A stretch of DNA of 14,676 nt, taken from contig URCK01000040.1 of NCBI GenBank assembly GCA_900546295.1, positions 1 through 14,676 on the forward strand, in the 5' to 3' direction. Source of the DNA: an uncultured Eubacteriales bacterium. GTDB lineage: Bacteria; Bacillota; Clostridia; Oscillospirales; Oscillospiraceae. The position numbers were made by a program, and so were the translations under genes. Shown here piece after piece: positions 7,455 through 13,382 of the stretch. Under the pieces are notes generated by a model, which was not told where the DNA came from, made no database searches, and saw nothing but the letters and a program-made list of their open reading frames with translations. Every line of letters starts with the position of its first letter. Within the stretch, counting starts at the first letter, position 1.

Positions 7455-8456
7455 ATGATCTTTGCACCCGTGCGCCTTGGCGAGACGAGCATTGAAGCAA
7501 GCGAGCTCGCTGCGGACAAAAAGTCCTGCAAGCGCTTCGGCCCCTGCGGCGTGGGGGAGAAGGCGCTGTATCTCAATAGCTTCCTGATCGACCGGCGCTG
7601 CTATGTCGCGCTTTCCTCGGTGCAGCGCGTCTTCAAGCGCGTGGCGCTGAGCAAAGGCGGATTTTCCGGGCAGGGCGTGTTCGGCTCGATCCCCTATCTC
7701 GTTGTGCAGTATGACAACGGCAAGGAGAAGCAGTGCACCTTCAAGCGCGAGGAGGACGTGGACGAGATGCTCGCCTGTATCGGCGCTGCGCATCCCGAGA
7801 TCCCGACGCTCAGCGCAGGCGGCGAGCAGCGCTTGCAGGCCAAAGCGGAGCAGGAGGCCAAGCGTTACTGCAAGGAGCTTTCGCCGCAGGCGCTCTCCGC
7901 CCGCGAAACGCTCGAGCAGGCGGAGACCTTCCTCTCCGGCTACCCTGAAATGACGAAGACGCTTGCGCTCGCGGCCAAGGCCAAGCGCGTCAACGAGCAT
8001 ACGAATCCCGCCTACCGCTGGGTGGCGCTGGCCATCGTGCTGGCGGGCGCGGCGTCGCTCATCTACGGCATTATTTCCTGGCGCAGCGGCGGAGACTTCG
8101 GTGTGTACTTTGCGCTCTTCGGTTTTGCGGCGGTGTTCTTCTTCTCCGGTGCGCACGTGCTGCCCACGGCGAAAAACAACCGCAGTGCAGTTGAGCGCGC
8201 ATGGACGCAGGCGGTCGATGCGATGGAAAACATCCTGCCCGAGGATTTCCCGCTGCCCGCGCGCTACGCGCATCCCATCGTGGCAAGGCGCATGGTCCGC
8301 ATCCTGCGCGAGGGCCGTGCTCAGAGCATTGCGGAGGCACTGGAGGTGCTCAAGGCCGATCTCAAGGCCCTCAATGCCGATGTACAGGTCGAGCAGGAGG
8401 AGTATGACGAGGTCGTGGTCATCAAGCCGTTGTTCCTCGTGAGCAACTATCAGTAA
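7455..8456 (+). CDS. Unrecognised two-TM membrane protein with soluble N- and C-terminal regions
   Basis: I do not recognise this 333-residue protein. Residues 1-110 are a soluble, strand-rich region with a conserved look (SSVQRVFKRVALSKGGFSG at about 54-72, then SIPYLVVQYDNG), somewhat like bacterial PH-like domains. Residues 120-180 are charged and helical, possibly coiled coil. Two hydrophobic segments at about 189-209 and 216-237 are joined by a short loop, making a membrane hairpin with both ends on the same side, probably cytoplasmic. The C-terminal 95 residues are helical and charged. The start is set by GGGAGG (7443-7448), 6 bases before the ATG; an open frame continues upstream only because it runs inside cstA. 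Transcription probably relies on readthrough of the cstA terminator or a promoter inside cstA, since 20 bases are too few for a promoter. Confidence 0.85.
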   Translation: MIFAPVRLGETSIEASELAADKKSCKRFGPCGVGEKALYLNSFLIDRRCYVALSSVQRVFKRVALSKGGFSGQGVFGSIPYLVVQYDNGKEKQCTFKREEDVDEMLACIGAAHPEIPTLSAGGEQRLQAKAEQEAKRYCKELSPQALSARETLEQAETFLSGYPEMTKTLALAAKAKRVNEHTNPAYRWVALAIVLAGAASLIYGIISWRSGGDFGVYFALFGFAAVFFFSGAHVLPTAKNNRSAVERAWTQAVDAMENILPEDFPLPARYAHPIVARRMVRILREGRAQSIAEALEVLKADLKALNADVQVEQEEYDEVVVIKPLFLVSNYQ

Positions 8457-8461
8457 ATAAG

Positions 8462-8501
8462 AAAAGCGAATGTCCGGCGCGTGCCGGACATTCGCTTTTT
8501 T
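8462..8501. terminator. Bidirectional terminator between the membrane protein gene and recQ
   Basis: A 17-bp perfect stem (8462-8478 with 8483-8499), loop GCGT, ends in a T-run on the plus strand (8496-8501). A matching A-run at its left end (8462-8465) gives four T's on the minus strand. It serves both convergent genes; recQ ends at 8512. Confidence 0.93.
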
Positions 8502-8511
8502 CTGCGGGGAC

Positions 8512-10344
8512 TTATCGTTCGTTTTCGTAATTCTCGATGGCCTGCAAAAAGGCCCTGCCATAGCGCGCAGCCTTCTTTGCGCCCACGCCCGATACCTCGA
8601 GCAGCTCTTCCATCGAGCGCGGGGCCTTTTCCGCCATGTCGGTGAGCGTCGCATTGGAGAAAATGACGTAAGCGGGGACACTCTCGTGCCGGGCAAGCTC
8701 CGCGCGCAGGGCGCGCAGCACCGGGAAGAGCCCGTTTTCCTCGAAATCGTCGGAATACGCGCCGCGCGGGCGCTTTTTCTGTGCGCCCGGCGCTTCAAGG
8801 CGCTTCTGCATCAGCACGCATTCCCCGTCAAAGAGCACGGCGGAAGTTTTATTCGTGGGGCGGAGCGTCGAATAGCGCGCTTCGAGCATAAGGTAGCCCG
8901 CCGACTCGAGGTAGTCGATATAGCGCTCGATGACGCTCGGCGAGGTCTTGTCCATCAGACCGTAGGTCGAGAGGCTCGCAAGGCCGAGCGACAAAAGCCG
9001 CTGCTCGCGGCTTCCGCGCAGGACCTGGATGACAAGCGTTTTGCCGACGTAGTAGCCGAGCCGCTCGTGGATGCGCAGCACGCACGAGAGGATCATCTGG
9101 GCGGGGAGCGTGATGTCCTCGGTCGCGTAAGCGGCGTTGCAGTTCGAGCAGTTGCCGCAGCTTGCGGGGTGCGTCTGCCCAAAGTAGTCAAGGAGCTGCC
9201 CGCGCAGGCAGTCGACACTCTTGCAGTAGCCGGTCATCGCCTGCAAGCGCTCGTAATCGCGCCGCTTTACGCGCGCGGCGTCCTCCTCCGAAAGCTGCTC
9301 CGCGCCGCCATTTTCGATGAGAAAGCGTGCGGTCTCCACGTCATTCTGGGCAAAGAGCAGGATGCAGTCTGCGTTCGCACCGTCGCGTCCTGCGCGCCCT
9401 GCCTCCTGATAGTAGGCCTCGAGACTTTTGGGCATATTATAATGGATGACGAAGCTGACGTTCGACTTGTCAATGCCCATGCCGAAGGCGTTTGTCGCGA
9501 CCATGACGGTTTTGCGGTCGAACTGGAAATCGTCCTGATTCTGCCGCCGCTCATCGTCCGTCAGTCCCGCGTGGTAGCGCGTGGCGGCGATGCCGCGCTC
9601 GCACAGCCCCTCGTACACGCGCTCGACGGCGGCGCGGGTCGCGCAGTAGACAATGCCGCTCCTCTCCCGCCGCTCGTCGATGAGGGCGGCGAGGGCGGAG
9701 AACTTGTTTTTCGGGCGCTGTACATCGAAATAAAGGTTCGGGCGGTCAAAGCCTGTCACGATGCGGTAGGGCGTTTGCAGCGCGAGCAGGCGCAGGATGT
9801 CTGTCTGCACCTGCGCTGTCGCCGTGGCGGTGTAGGCCGCGACGATGGGACGGCGCGGCAGGGCATTCACAAAATCGGCGATGCCGAGATAGCTCGGGCG
9901 GAAATCCTGTCCCCACTGCGAAATGCAGTGCGCTTCGTCCACGGCGAGAAACGACACGTTCATCTCCTGCATGAGCGAGAGAAAACTGTTCGTCTCCAGC
10001 CGCTCGGGCGCGACATAGATGAGCTTGTAGGCGCCCTTGCGCGTGCGGGCGTACACGGTGCGGATCTGCTCGCCCGTGAGGGAGCTATTAATGTAGGCCG
10101 CGGGCACGCCCACACTCTTTAGCGCCGCGACCTGATCCTTCATCAGCGAGATGAGCGGCGAGACGACGAGCGTGATCCCCGGCAGGAGCAGCGCGGGGAT
10201 CTGATAGCAGAGCGACTTTCCGCCGCCTGTGGGCATGACGCAGAGCGCGTCCCGCCCGGATAGGATCGCGTCGATGAGCGCCTCCTGCCCGGGGCGGAAG
10301 GCGCTGTGGCCGTAGTATTGCTTTAAGATGCTGTGCTTATCCAT
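8512..10344 (-). CDS. recQ: ATP-dependent DNA helicase RecQ
   Basis: A superfamily 2, 3'-5' DNA helicase acting in recombination and replication-fork repair. The 610 residues match the classical RecQ length (E. coli about 609). In order: aromatic/Q motif FRPGQEALI (Gln20), Walker A MPTGGGKS (Lys43), DEAH box (136-139) in AVDEAHCISQWG, YTATAT (171-176), and motif VI GRAGRDG (316-322). The RQC zinc site has Cys379, Cys396, Cys399 and Cys402, plus an additional Cys374. An HRDC domain occupies about residues 535-607. All domains of a full-length RecQ are therefore present. The start MDKHSILKQYYGHS fits the family, yet its own ribosome binding site is weak (CGGA, 9 bases upstream), while a strong GGAGG lies further upstream before an out-of-frame ATG. 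It converges on the 7455-8456 gene. Confidence 0.97.
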   Translation of the reverse strand: MDKHSILKQYYGHSAFRPGQEALIDAILSGRDALCVMPTGGGKSLCYQIPALLLPGITLVVSPLISLMKDQVAALKSVGVPAAYINSSLTGEQIRTVYARTRKGAYKLIYVAPERLETNSFLSLMQEMNVSFLAVDEAHCISQWGQDFRPSYLGIADFVNALPRRPIVAAYTATATAQVQTDILRLLALQTPYRIVTGFDRPNLYFDVQRPKNKFSALAALIDERRERSGIVYCATRAAVERVYEGLCERGIAATRYHAGLTDDERRQNQDDFQFDRKTVMVATNAFGMGIDKSNVSFVIHYNMPKSLEAYYQEAGRAGRDGANADCILLFAQNDVETARFLIENGGAEQLSEEDAARVKRRDYERLQAMTGYCKSVDCLRGQLLDYFGQTHPASCGNCSNCNAAYATEDITLPAQMILSCVLRIHERLGYYVGKTLVIQVLRGSREQRLLSLGLASLSTYGLMDKTSPSVIERYIDYLESAGYLMLEARYSTLRPTNKTSAVLFDGECVLMQKRLEAPGAQKKRPRGAYSDDFEENGLFPVLRALRAELARHESVPAYVIFSNATLTDMAEKAPRSMEELLEVSGVGAKKAARYGRAFLQAIENYENER

Positions 10345-10369
10345 AGAAGAAGTTCCGTTCCTTGTTCAT
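10337..10369 (-). CDS. Possible 10-codon upstream ORF overlapping the recQ start
   Basis: On the minus strand GGAGG (10379-10375) is followed after 5 bases by ATG (10369) and the frame MNKERNFFYG, then TAA ending at 10337. It runs one frame off recQ and ends 8 bases inside it, so its stop overlaps the recQ start region. This is the geometry of translational coupling: ribosomes loaded at the strong site would end next to the weakly led recQ ATG. The candidate recQ promoter would, however, start transcription at about 10373, removing the GGAGG from the mRNA, so this is uncertain. Confidence 0.3.
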   Translation of the reverse strand: MNKERNFFYG

Positions 10370-10379
10370 CTTTTCCTCC

Positions 10380-10408
10380 ATGTTACCGCAGGATGGGGGA
10401 AATGTCCA
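10380..10408 (-). promoter_or_regulatory. Candidate recQ promoter
   Basis: On the minus strand TGGACA (10408-10403), 17 bases, then TAACAT (10385-10380). The -35 matches 5 of 6 and the -10 matches 4 of 6. The start would be near 10373, giving a 29-nt leader that begins just before the ATG of the possible upstream ORF. Confidence 0.45.
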
Positions 10409-10440
10409 CGCCGATTTGCCCGCAGCACGCAAAATGACGT

Positions 10441-10469
10441 TTGACGAACGGGGGAAAACGTGGTATCAT
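10441..10469 (+). promoter_or_regulatory. Candidate promoter of the TM1266-ABC transporter operon
   Basis: TTGACG (10441-10446), 17 bases, TATCAT (10464-10469): both boxes match 5 of 6 with ideal spacing. The start would be near 10476, about 190 nt before the first gene, leaving a long untranslated leader. Confidence 0.65.
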
Positions 10470-10475
10470 CACGCT

Positions 10476-10665
10476 GTTCCCGGAAAGATGCGTTCTGACC
10501 GGCGGACAAGTACAATTCATTCTACCGTTCTGGCGGCAAGGATACGTTCCGAGCCTTAAGAAGAGGGGAAGCAGGATGCGGCGGCAGCTGTGTCTTATCT
10601 TGCAATGTCCATCCCTTCTGCCATAGCGGCGGAAGGGATGATCTATTTTTCAGGAGGGGACGCAA
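10476..10665 (+). promoter_or_regulatory. Long leader, candidate attenuator or riboswitch of unknown type
   Basis: About 190 nt lie between the predicted start and the ATG of the TM1266-family gene, with no convincing ORF. The 3' end forms a 13-bp hairpin followed by a U-rich stretch. Upstream AGAGGGGA (10562-10569) can pair over 8 positions (one G-U) with UCCCUUCU in the 5' arm of that hairpin, so two exclusive structures are possible. An imperfect direct repeat, CGTTCTG...GCGG..CAAG at 10491-10510 and CGTTCTGGCGGCAAG at 10526-10540, lies in the first part. I compared it by eye with TPP, guanidine-I, THF, ZTP, fluoride and purine riboswitch signatures as I remember them and found no match. 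Confidence 0.4.
10610..10650 (+). terminator. Terminator-like hairpin just before the TM1266-family gene
   Basis: CATCCCTTCTGCC (10610-10622) pairs with GGCGGAAGGGATG (10628-10640) through 13 positions including one G-U, loop ATAGC. ATCTATTTTT follows, the T-run starting 5 bases after the stem, so termination may be inefficient or conditional. The ribosome binding site AGGAGGGG follows within a few bases. Confidence 0.6.
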
Positions 10666-10938
10666 ATGGAAACGCGCGTTGCCGTGCTGGCGGTCATCGT
10701 CCGCGAGGGAAGCTCTGTGCAGGCGCTCAACGAGCTGCTGCATCGCTACGGGGAGTATATCATCGGGCGCATGAGGGTTCCGTACCGCGAAAAGGGCGTG
10801 AACATCATCAGCGTGGCGCTCGATGCGCCGGGCGATGTGATCTCGGCGCTCTCGGGCAAGCTCGGCCGGCTCGACGGCATCACGGCGAAGACCGTCTACG
10901 CCCCTGAACGCAGCATCGGAAAGGAAGGAAACCAATGA
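10666..10938 (+). CDS. TM1266-family small protein ('iron-only hydrogenase system regulator' family)
   Basis: A 90-residue cytoplasmic protein. The sequence METRVAVLAVIV, then LLHRYGEYIIGRMRVPY, REKGVNIISVALDAP and DVISALSGKLGRLDG matches the pattern I know for TM1266-like proteins, small ACT-like/ferredoxin-like folds. They are named as putative regulators because the Thermotoga gene lies among [FeFe]-hydrogenase maturation genes; their biochemical function is, to my knowledge, unproven. No hydrogenase or HydE/F/G gene is in this window; instead it leads an ABC importer operon, with its stop overlapping the next start as ATGA (10935-10938). A sensor of the transported ligand or of a metal is a reasonable guess, not shown. 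GGAGGG (10653-10658) sits 7 bases before the ATG. Confidence 0.85.
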   Translation: METRVAVLAVIVREGSSVQALNELLHRYGEYIIGRMRVPYREKGVNIISVALDAPGDVISALSGKLGRLDGITAKTVYAPERSIGKEGNQ

Positions 10939-11960
10939 AAAAGAACCTCAAAAACATTTTGGCACTGTGCCTGACGCTCGCGCTCGTCCTGACGCTCGCC
11001 GCCTGCGGGCAGAAAGCGGACGCGCCTGACGAGCAGGATGAACAGCAAACCGAGCAGGAGGACTTCACCCCCGCGCATTACTCCATCGCCGCGCTCAAGG
11101 GGCCCACGGCTATGGGCCTTGTGAAGCTCATGCGCGACAGCGAGAGCGGTGAGACGAGCGGCAATGACTATACCTTTACCCTCGCGGGCTCTGCCGACGA
11201 GGTGACGCCCGCGCTCATCAAGGGCGAGCTCGACATGGCCTGCGTGCCCGCGAACCTCGCCGCCGTGCTCTACAATAAGACGGAGGGCGAGATCGAGGTG
11301 CTGGCGGTCAATACGCTCGGCGTGCTCTACATTGTGGAAAACGGCGAGAGCGTGCAATCCATGGCCGACTTGAAGGGCAAGACCATCGTGGCCGCGGGCA
11401 AGGGCTCCACGCCCGAATACGCCCTGCGCTATCTTCTCGCGGAAAACGGCATCGATCCCGACAGCGACGTGACGATCGACTGGAAGAGCGAGCACAGCGA
11501 GTGCATCGCCGCGCTGGCTTCCGGTCAGGCGACGATCGCGCTGCTGCCCCAGCCCTTCGTCACCGTGGCGCAAGGCAAGATCGAGGGACTGCGCATGGCG
11601 CTTGACCTGAATGCTGAGTGGGACGCGCTGGGTAACGGCTCGAGTCTCATCACCGGCGTGATCGTTGCCCGCCGCGCGGTCGTGGAGGAGAACCCTGCCG
11701 CCGTGAACGAATTTCTGAAGGACTACGCCGCGAGCGTCGACTGGGTGAACGCCAACACCGCCGACGCCGCCGCGCTCATCGGCGAATACGGCATCGTGGA
11801 CGCCGCCGTTGCGGAAAAGGCGCTGCCCTACTGCAACATCGTCTGCCTGACGGGGGCGGACCTTCTTGAGGCGCTGCCCGGTTATTTAGAGGTGCTCTAC
11901 AATGCAGACCCCGCCGCCGTCGGTGGCGAGATGCCGGATAACAGCTTCTATTTTGCGTAA
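10935..11960 (+). CDS. ABC transporter substrate-binding lipoprotein (NMT1/SsuA-like)
   Basis: The extracytoplasmic ligand-capturing subunit of the importer. A typical lipoprotein signal (KK, hydrophobic core, LAAC) predicts lipidated Cys24, followed by an acidic Asp/Glu/Gln linker to about residue 43. The mature part has family features: SADEVTPALIKGELDMACVP (a 'counts the gene product as present' type phrase common in NMT1/TauA proteins), ADLKGKTIVAAGKGSTPEYA, and SGQATIALLPQPFVT. Known relatives bind sulfonates, nitrate/bicarbonate, thiamine-precursor pyrimidines or other small molecules, and the ligand here cannot be read from sequence. The start is coupled to the TM1266-family gene (ATGA). 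A GC-rich hairpin follows in the 58-bp gap before the permease. Confidence 0.92.
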   Translation: MKKNLKNILALCLTLALVLTLAACGQKADAPDEQDEQQTEQEDFTPAHYSIAALKGPTAMGLVKLMRDSESGETSGNDYTFTLAGSADEVTPALIKGELDMACVPANLAAVLYNKTEGEIEVLAVNTLGVLYIVENGESVQSMADLKGKTIVAAGKGSTPEYALRYLLAENGIDPDSDVTIDWKSEHSECIAALASGQATIALLPQPFVTVAQGKIEGLRMALDLNAEWDALGNGSSLITGVIVARRAVVEENPAAVNEFLKDYAASVDWVNANTADAAALIGEYGIVDAAVAEKALPYCNIVCLTGADLLEALPGYLEVLYNADPAAVGGEMPDNSFYFA

Positions 11961-11967
11961 ATTCATT

Positions 11968-11989
11968 GCGGCGGGCGCTGTCCCGCCGC
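11968..11989 (+). repeat. Intercistronic hairpin between binding protein and permease
   Basis: GCGGCGGG (11968-11975) and CCCGCCGC (11982-11989) pair perfectly around a 6-base loop, with no T-run after. Such hairpins between binding-protein and permease genes commonly protect the upstream mRNA from 3' decay so that more binding protein is made. That role is inferred here. Confidence 0.5.
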
Positions 11990-12018
11990 TGACCGATTGA
12001 GAGGGGAGGGGGGAAGAC

Positions 12019-12783
12019 ATGAAGCGAAGAGAGCAGAAAATACGCGCATGGGCGGTCGTTTTCTGGCTATTTGTCTGGCAGGCGGCGGCCATGCTCCTGC
12101 GCGCGCTGTATCCGCACGGCGCGCTGCTGCTCGCCTCCCCGCTTTCGTCGCTCGCGCGGCTTTTATCCCTTGCCGCGACGAAGACATTCTGGCAGTCGGT
12201 CGGGATGTCGGCCACGCACATTTTCGGCGGCTTTCTCCTCTCCTGCGCGCTTGCGGTCATGCTGGCGGCGCTTTCCGCGCGCTTTCGCCGCGCGGAGGAG
12301 CTGCTCGCGCCGCTCGTCGCGGTCGTCAAGGCGGTGCCGGTCGCGTCGTTCATCATCCTCGCGCTCGTGTGGCTGCCGAGCCGCGGCCTTGCATTTTTCA
12401 TCTCCGCGCTGATGGTCTTCCCACCGGTGTATCTGAACGTCCTTGAGGGCGTGAAACGCACGGACGCTTCGCTTCTCGAGATGGCGCGAGTCTTCCGCGT
12501 GCCCTTTTCGCGCACGCTGCGGGGGATCTACCTACCGCAGGTGCTGCCGTATTTCCGTGCGGCGGTCAGCGTGGCGCTGGGCCTTTGCTGGAAGGCGGGC
12601 ACGGCGGCGGAGGTCATCGCCCTGAGCGGCGGCACGATCGGCGAGCGGCTCTATACCGCGAAGGTATACTTCGAAACGCCGGATCTCTTTGCGTGGACGG
12701 CGGTGATCGTGCTGCTGTCGGCGGGCCTTGAAAAGATCTTCCTCCTTGCGGTGGACAAGATGGCGGAAAGGATGGGTGCATGA
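12019..12783 (+). CDS. ABC transporter permease (SsuC/TauC-like)
   Basis: The integral membrane subunit, 254 residues, with hydrophobic segments at about 11-30, 65-85, 95-120, 124-143, 181-201 and 224-246. The cytoplasmic coupling loop starts at Glu154 (EMARVFRVPFSRTLRGIYLP), an EAA-type motif in which the usual glycine position is arginine (Arg160); the terminal I-x-LP part is kept. WKAGTAAEVIAL after it is typical of nitrate/sulfonate-type permeases. The ribosome binding site is a purine-rich GAGGGGAGGGGGGAAG (12001-12016). Its stop overlaps the ATPase start as ATGA (12780-12783), so both subunits are made together. Confidence 0.93.
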   Translation: MKRREQKIRAWAVVFWLFVWQAAAMLLRALYPHGALLLASPLSSLARLLSLAATKTFWQSVGMSATHIFGGFLLSCALAVMLAALSARFRRAEELLAPLVAVVKAVPVASFIILALVWLPSRGLAFFISALMVFPPVYLNVLEGVKRTDASLLEMARVFRVPFSRTLRGIYLPQVLPYFRAAVSVALGLCWKAGTAAEVIALSGGTIGERLYTAKVYFETPDLFAWTAVIVLLSAGLEKIFLLAVDKMAERMGA

Positions 12784-13343
12784 TGGAACTTTGCGTAACG
12801 AACCTCAGCAAGTCCTACGACGGCCGGGCGGTGCTCGAAAACGTCAGCTTTACCGCGCCCGTCGGCCTGACGCGCATTGCGGGAAACTCGGGCATCGGGA
12901 AGACAACGCTGCTGCGCATCCTGCTGGGGCTGGAGCGGGCGGACGGCGGAGAAGTCGCGCCGAACCTTCGCTGGGCGGCGGTCTTTCAGGAGGACCGCCT
13001 GCTCGAGGGGCTGGACGCGGCGGGAAATCTCCGCTTTGCCCTCGGCGCGGCCTACGACGACTCGCAGGCGAAGACGCTGCTCGAGGCGCTCGGCCTCGGG
13101 GACGTGGGAGAAAAAAAGGCGCGGGACTATTCGGGCGGCATGAAGCGCCGCCTCGCCCTCGCGCGTGCCCTGCTCGCGCCCTGCGATGCGCTCGCGCTTG
13201 ATGAGCCCTTCACGGGGCTTGACCGCGCGAGCCGCGACGCGGCGCTGCGCGCCGTTCTGCGCGCCGCGGAGGAGAAGATCGTCCTGCTTGCAGCGCACGA
13301 GACGCTGGCGTTACCCACGCACTGCGGAGAAGTGAAGCTATAA
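12780..13343 (+). CDS. ABC transporter ATP-binding protein, unusually short
   Basis: The ATPase subunit driving import. Walker A GNSGIGKTT (35-43, Lys41), Q-loop VFQEDRLL (Gln70), signature YSGGMKRR (117-124), Walker B ALALDEPF (138-144, Glu142), D-loop GLDRA and the switch His173 in AAHE are all present, so it should be active. At 187 residues it is much shorter than typical SsuB/TauB subunits (roughly 240-260). The segment between Walker A and the Q-loop is compressed to about 29 residues, and only 14 residues follow the switch histidine. The first codons are ATG ATG; either could serve. It is the last gene of the operon, with a strong terminator right after. Confidence 0.93.
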   Translation: MMELCVTNLSKSYDGRAVLENVSFTAPVGLTRIAGNSGIGKTTLLRILLGLERADGGEVAPNLRWAAVFQEDRLLEGLDAAGNLRFALGAAYDDSQAKTLLEALGLGDVGEKKARDYSGGMKRRLALARALLAPCDALALDEPFTGLDRASRDAALRAVLRAAEEKIVLLAAHETLALPTHCGEVKL

Positions 13344-13345
13344 AG

Positions 13346-13382
13346 AAAAGGTCCTTCTGCATGTTGCAGAAGGACCTTTTTT
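13346..13382. terminator. Bidirectional terminator between the ABC operon and the leftward membrane gene
   Basis: AAAAGGTCCTTCTGC (13346-13360) and GCAGAAGGACCTTTT (13366-13380) form a 15-bp perfect stem with a 5-base loop. T's on the right (13377-13382) and A's on the left make it work in both directions. The leftward gene's stop codon begins at its right edge. Confidence 0.93.

Noticed and set aside
5867..7576. Long open frame (569 codons) antisense to cstA
   Set aside because: It mirrors cstA codon bias, has Asp/Gly/His-rich low-complexity sequence, no ribosome binding site or family resemblance, and runs through the cstA promoter and terminator regions.
8470..10122. Long open frame (550 codons) on the plus strand antisense to recQ
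   Set aside because: It is a by-product of high GC content; recQ on the other strand is complete with all motifs, and the frame starts inside the bidirectional terminator.
10511..10516. TACAAT as a -10 box for the importer operon
   Set aside because: No acceptable -35 box lies 16-18 bases upstream; the 10441-10469 pair fits far better.
10362..10626. Small plus-strand open frames of 61-65 codons in the recQ-TM1266 gap
   Set aside because: They have no ribosome binding site or recognisable sequence and overlap the promoter and leader structures.
10476..10665. Known riboswitch (TPP, guanidine-I, THF, ZTP, fluoride or purine) in the leader
   Set aside because: None of their conserved core sequences, as I remember them, is visible by eye; only a covariance search could settle it.
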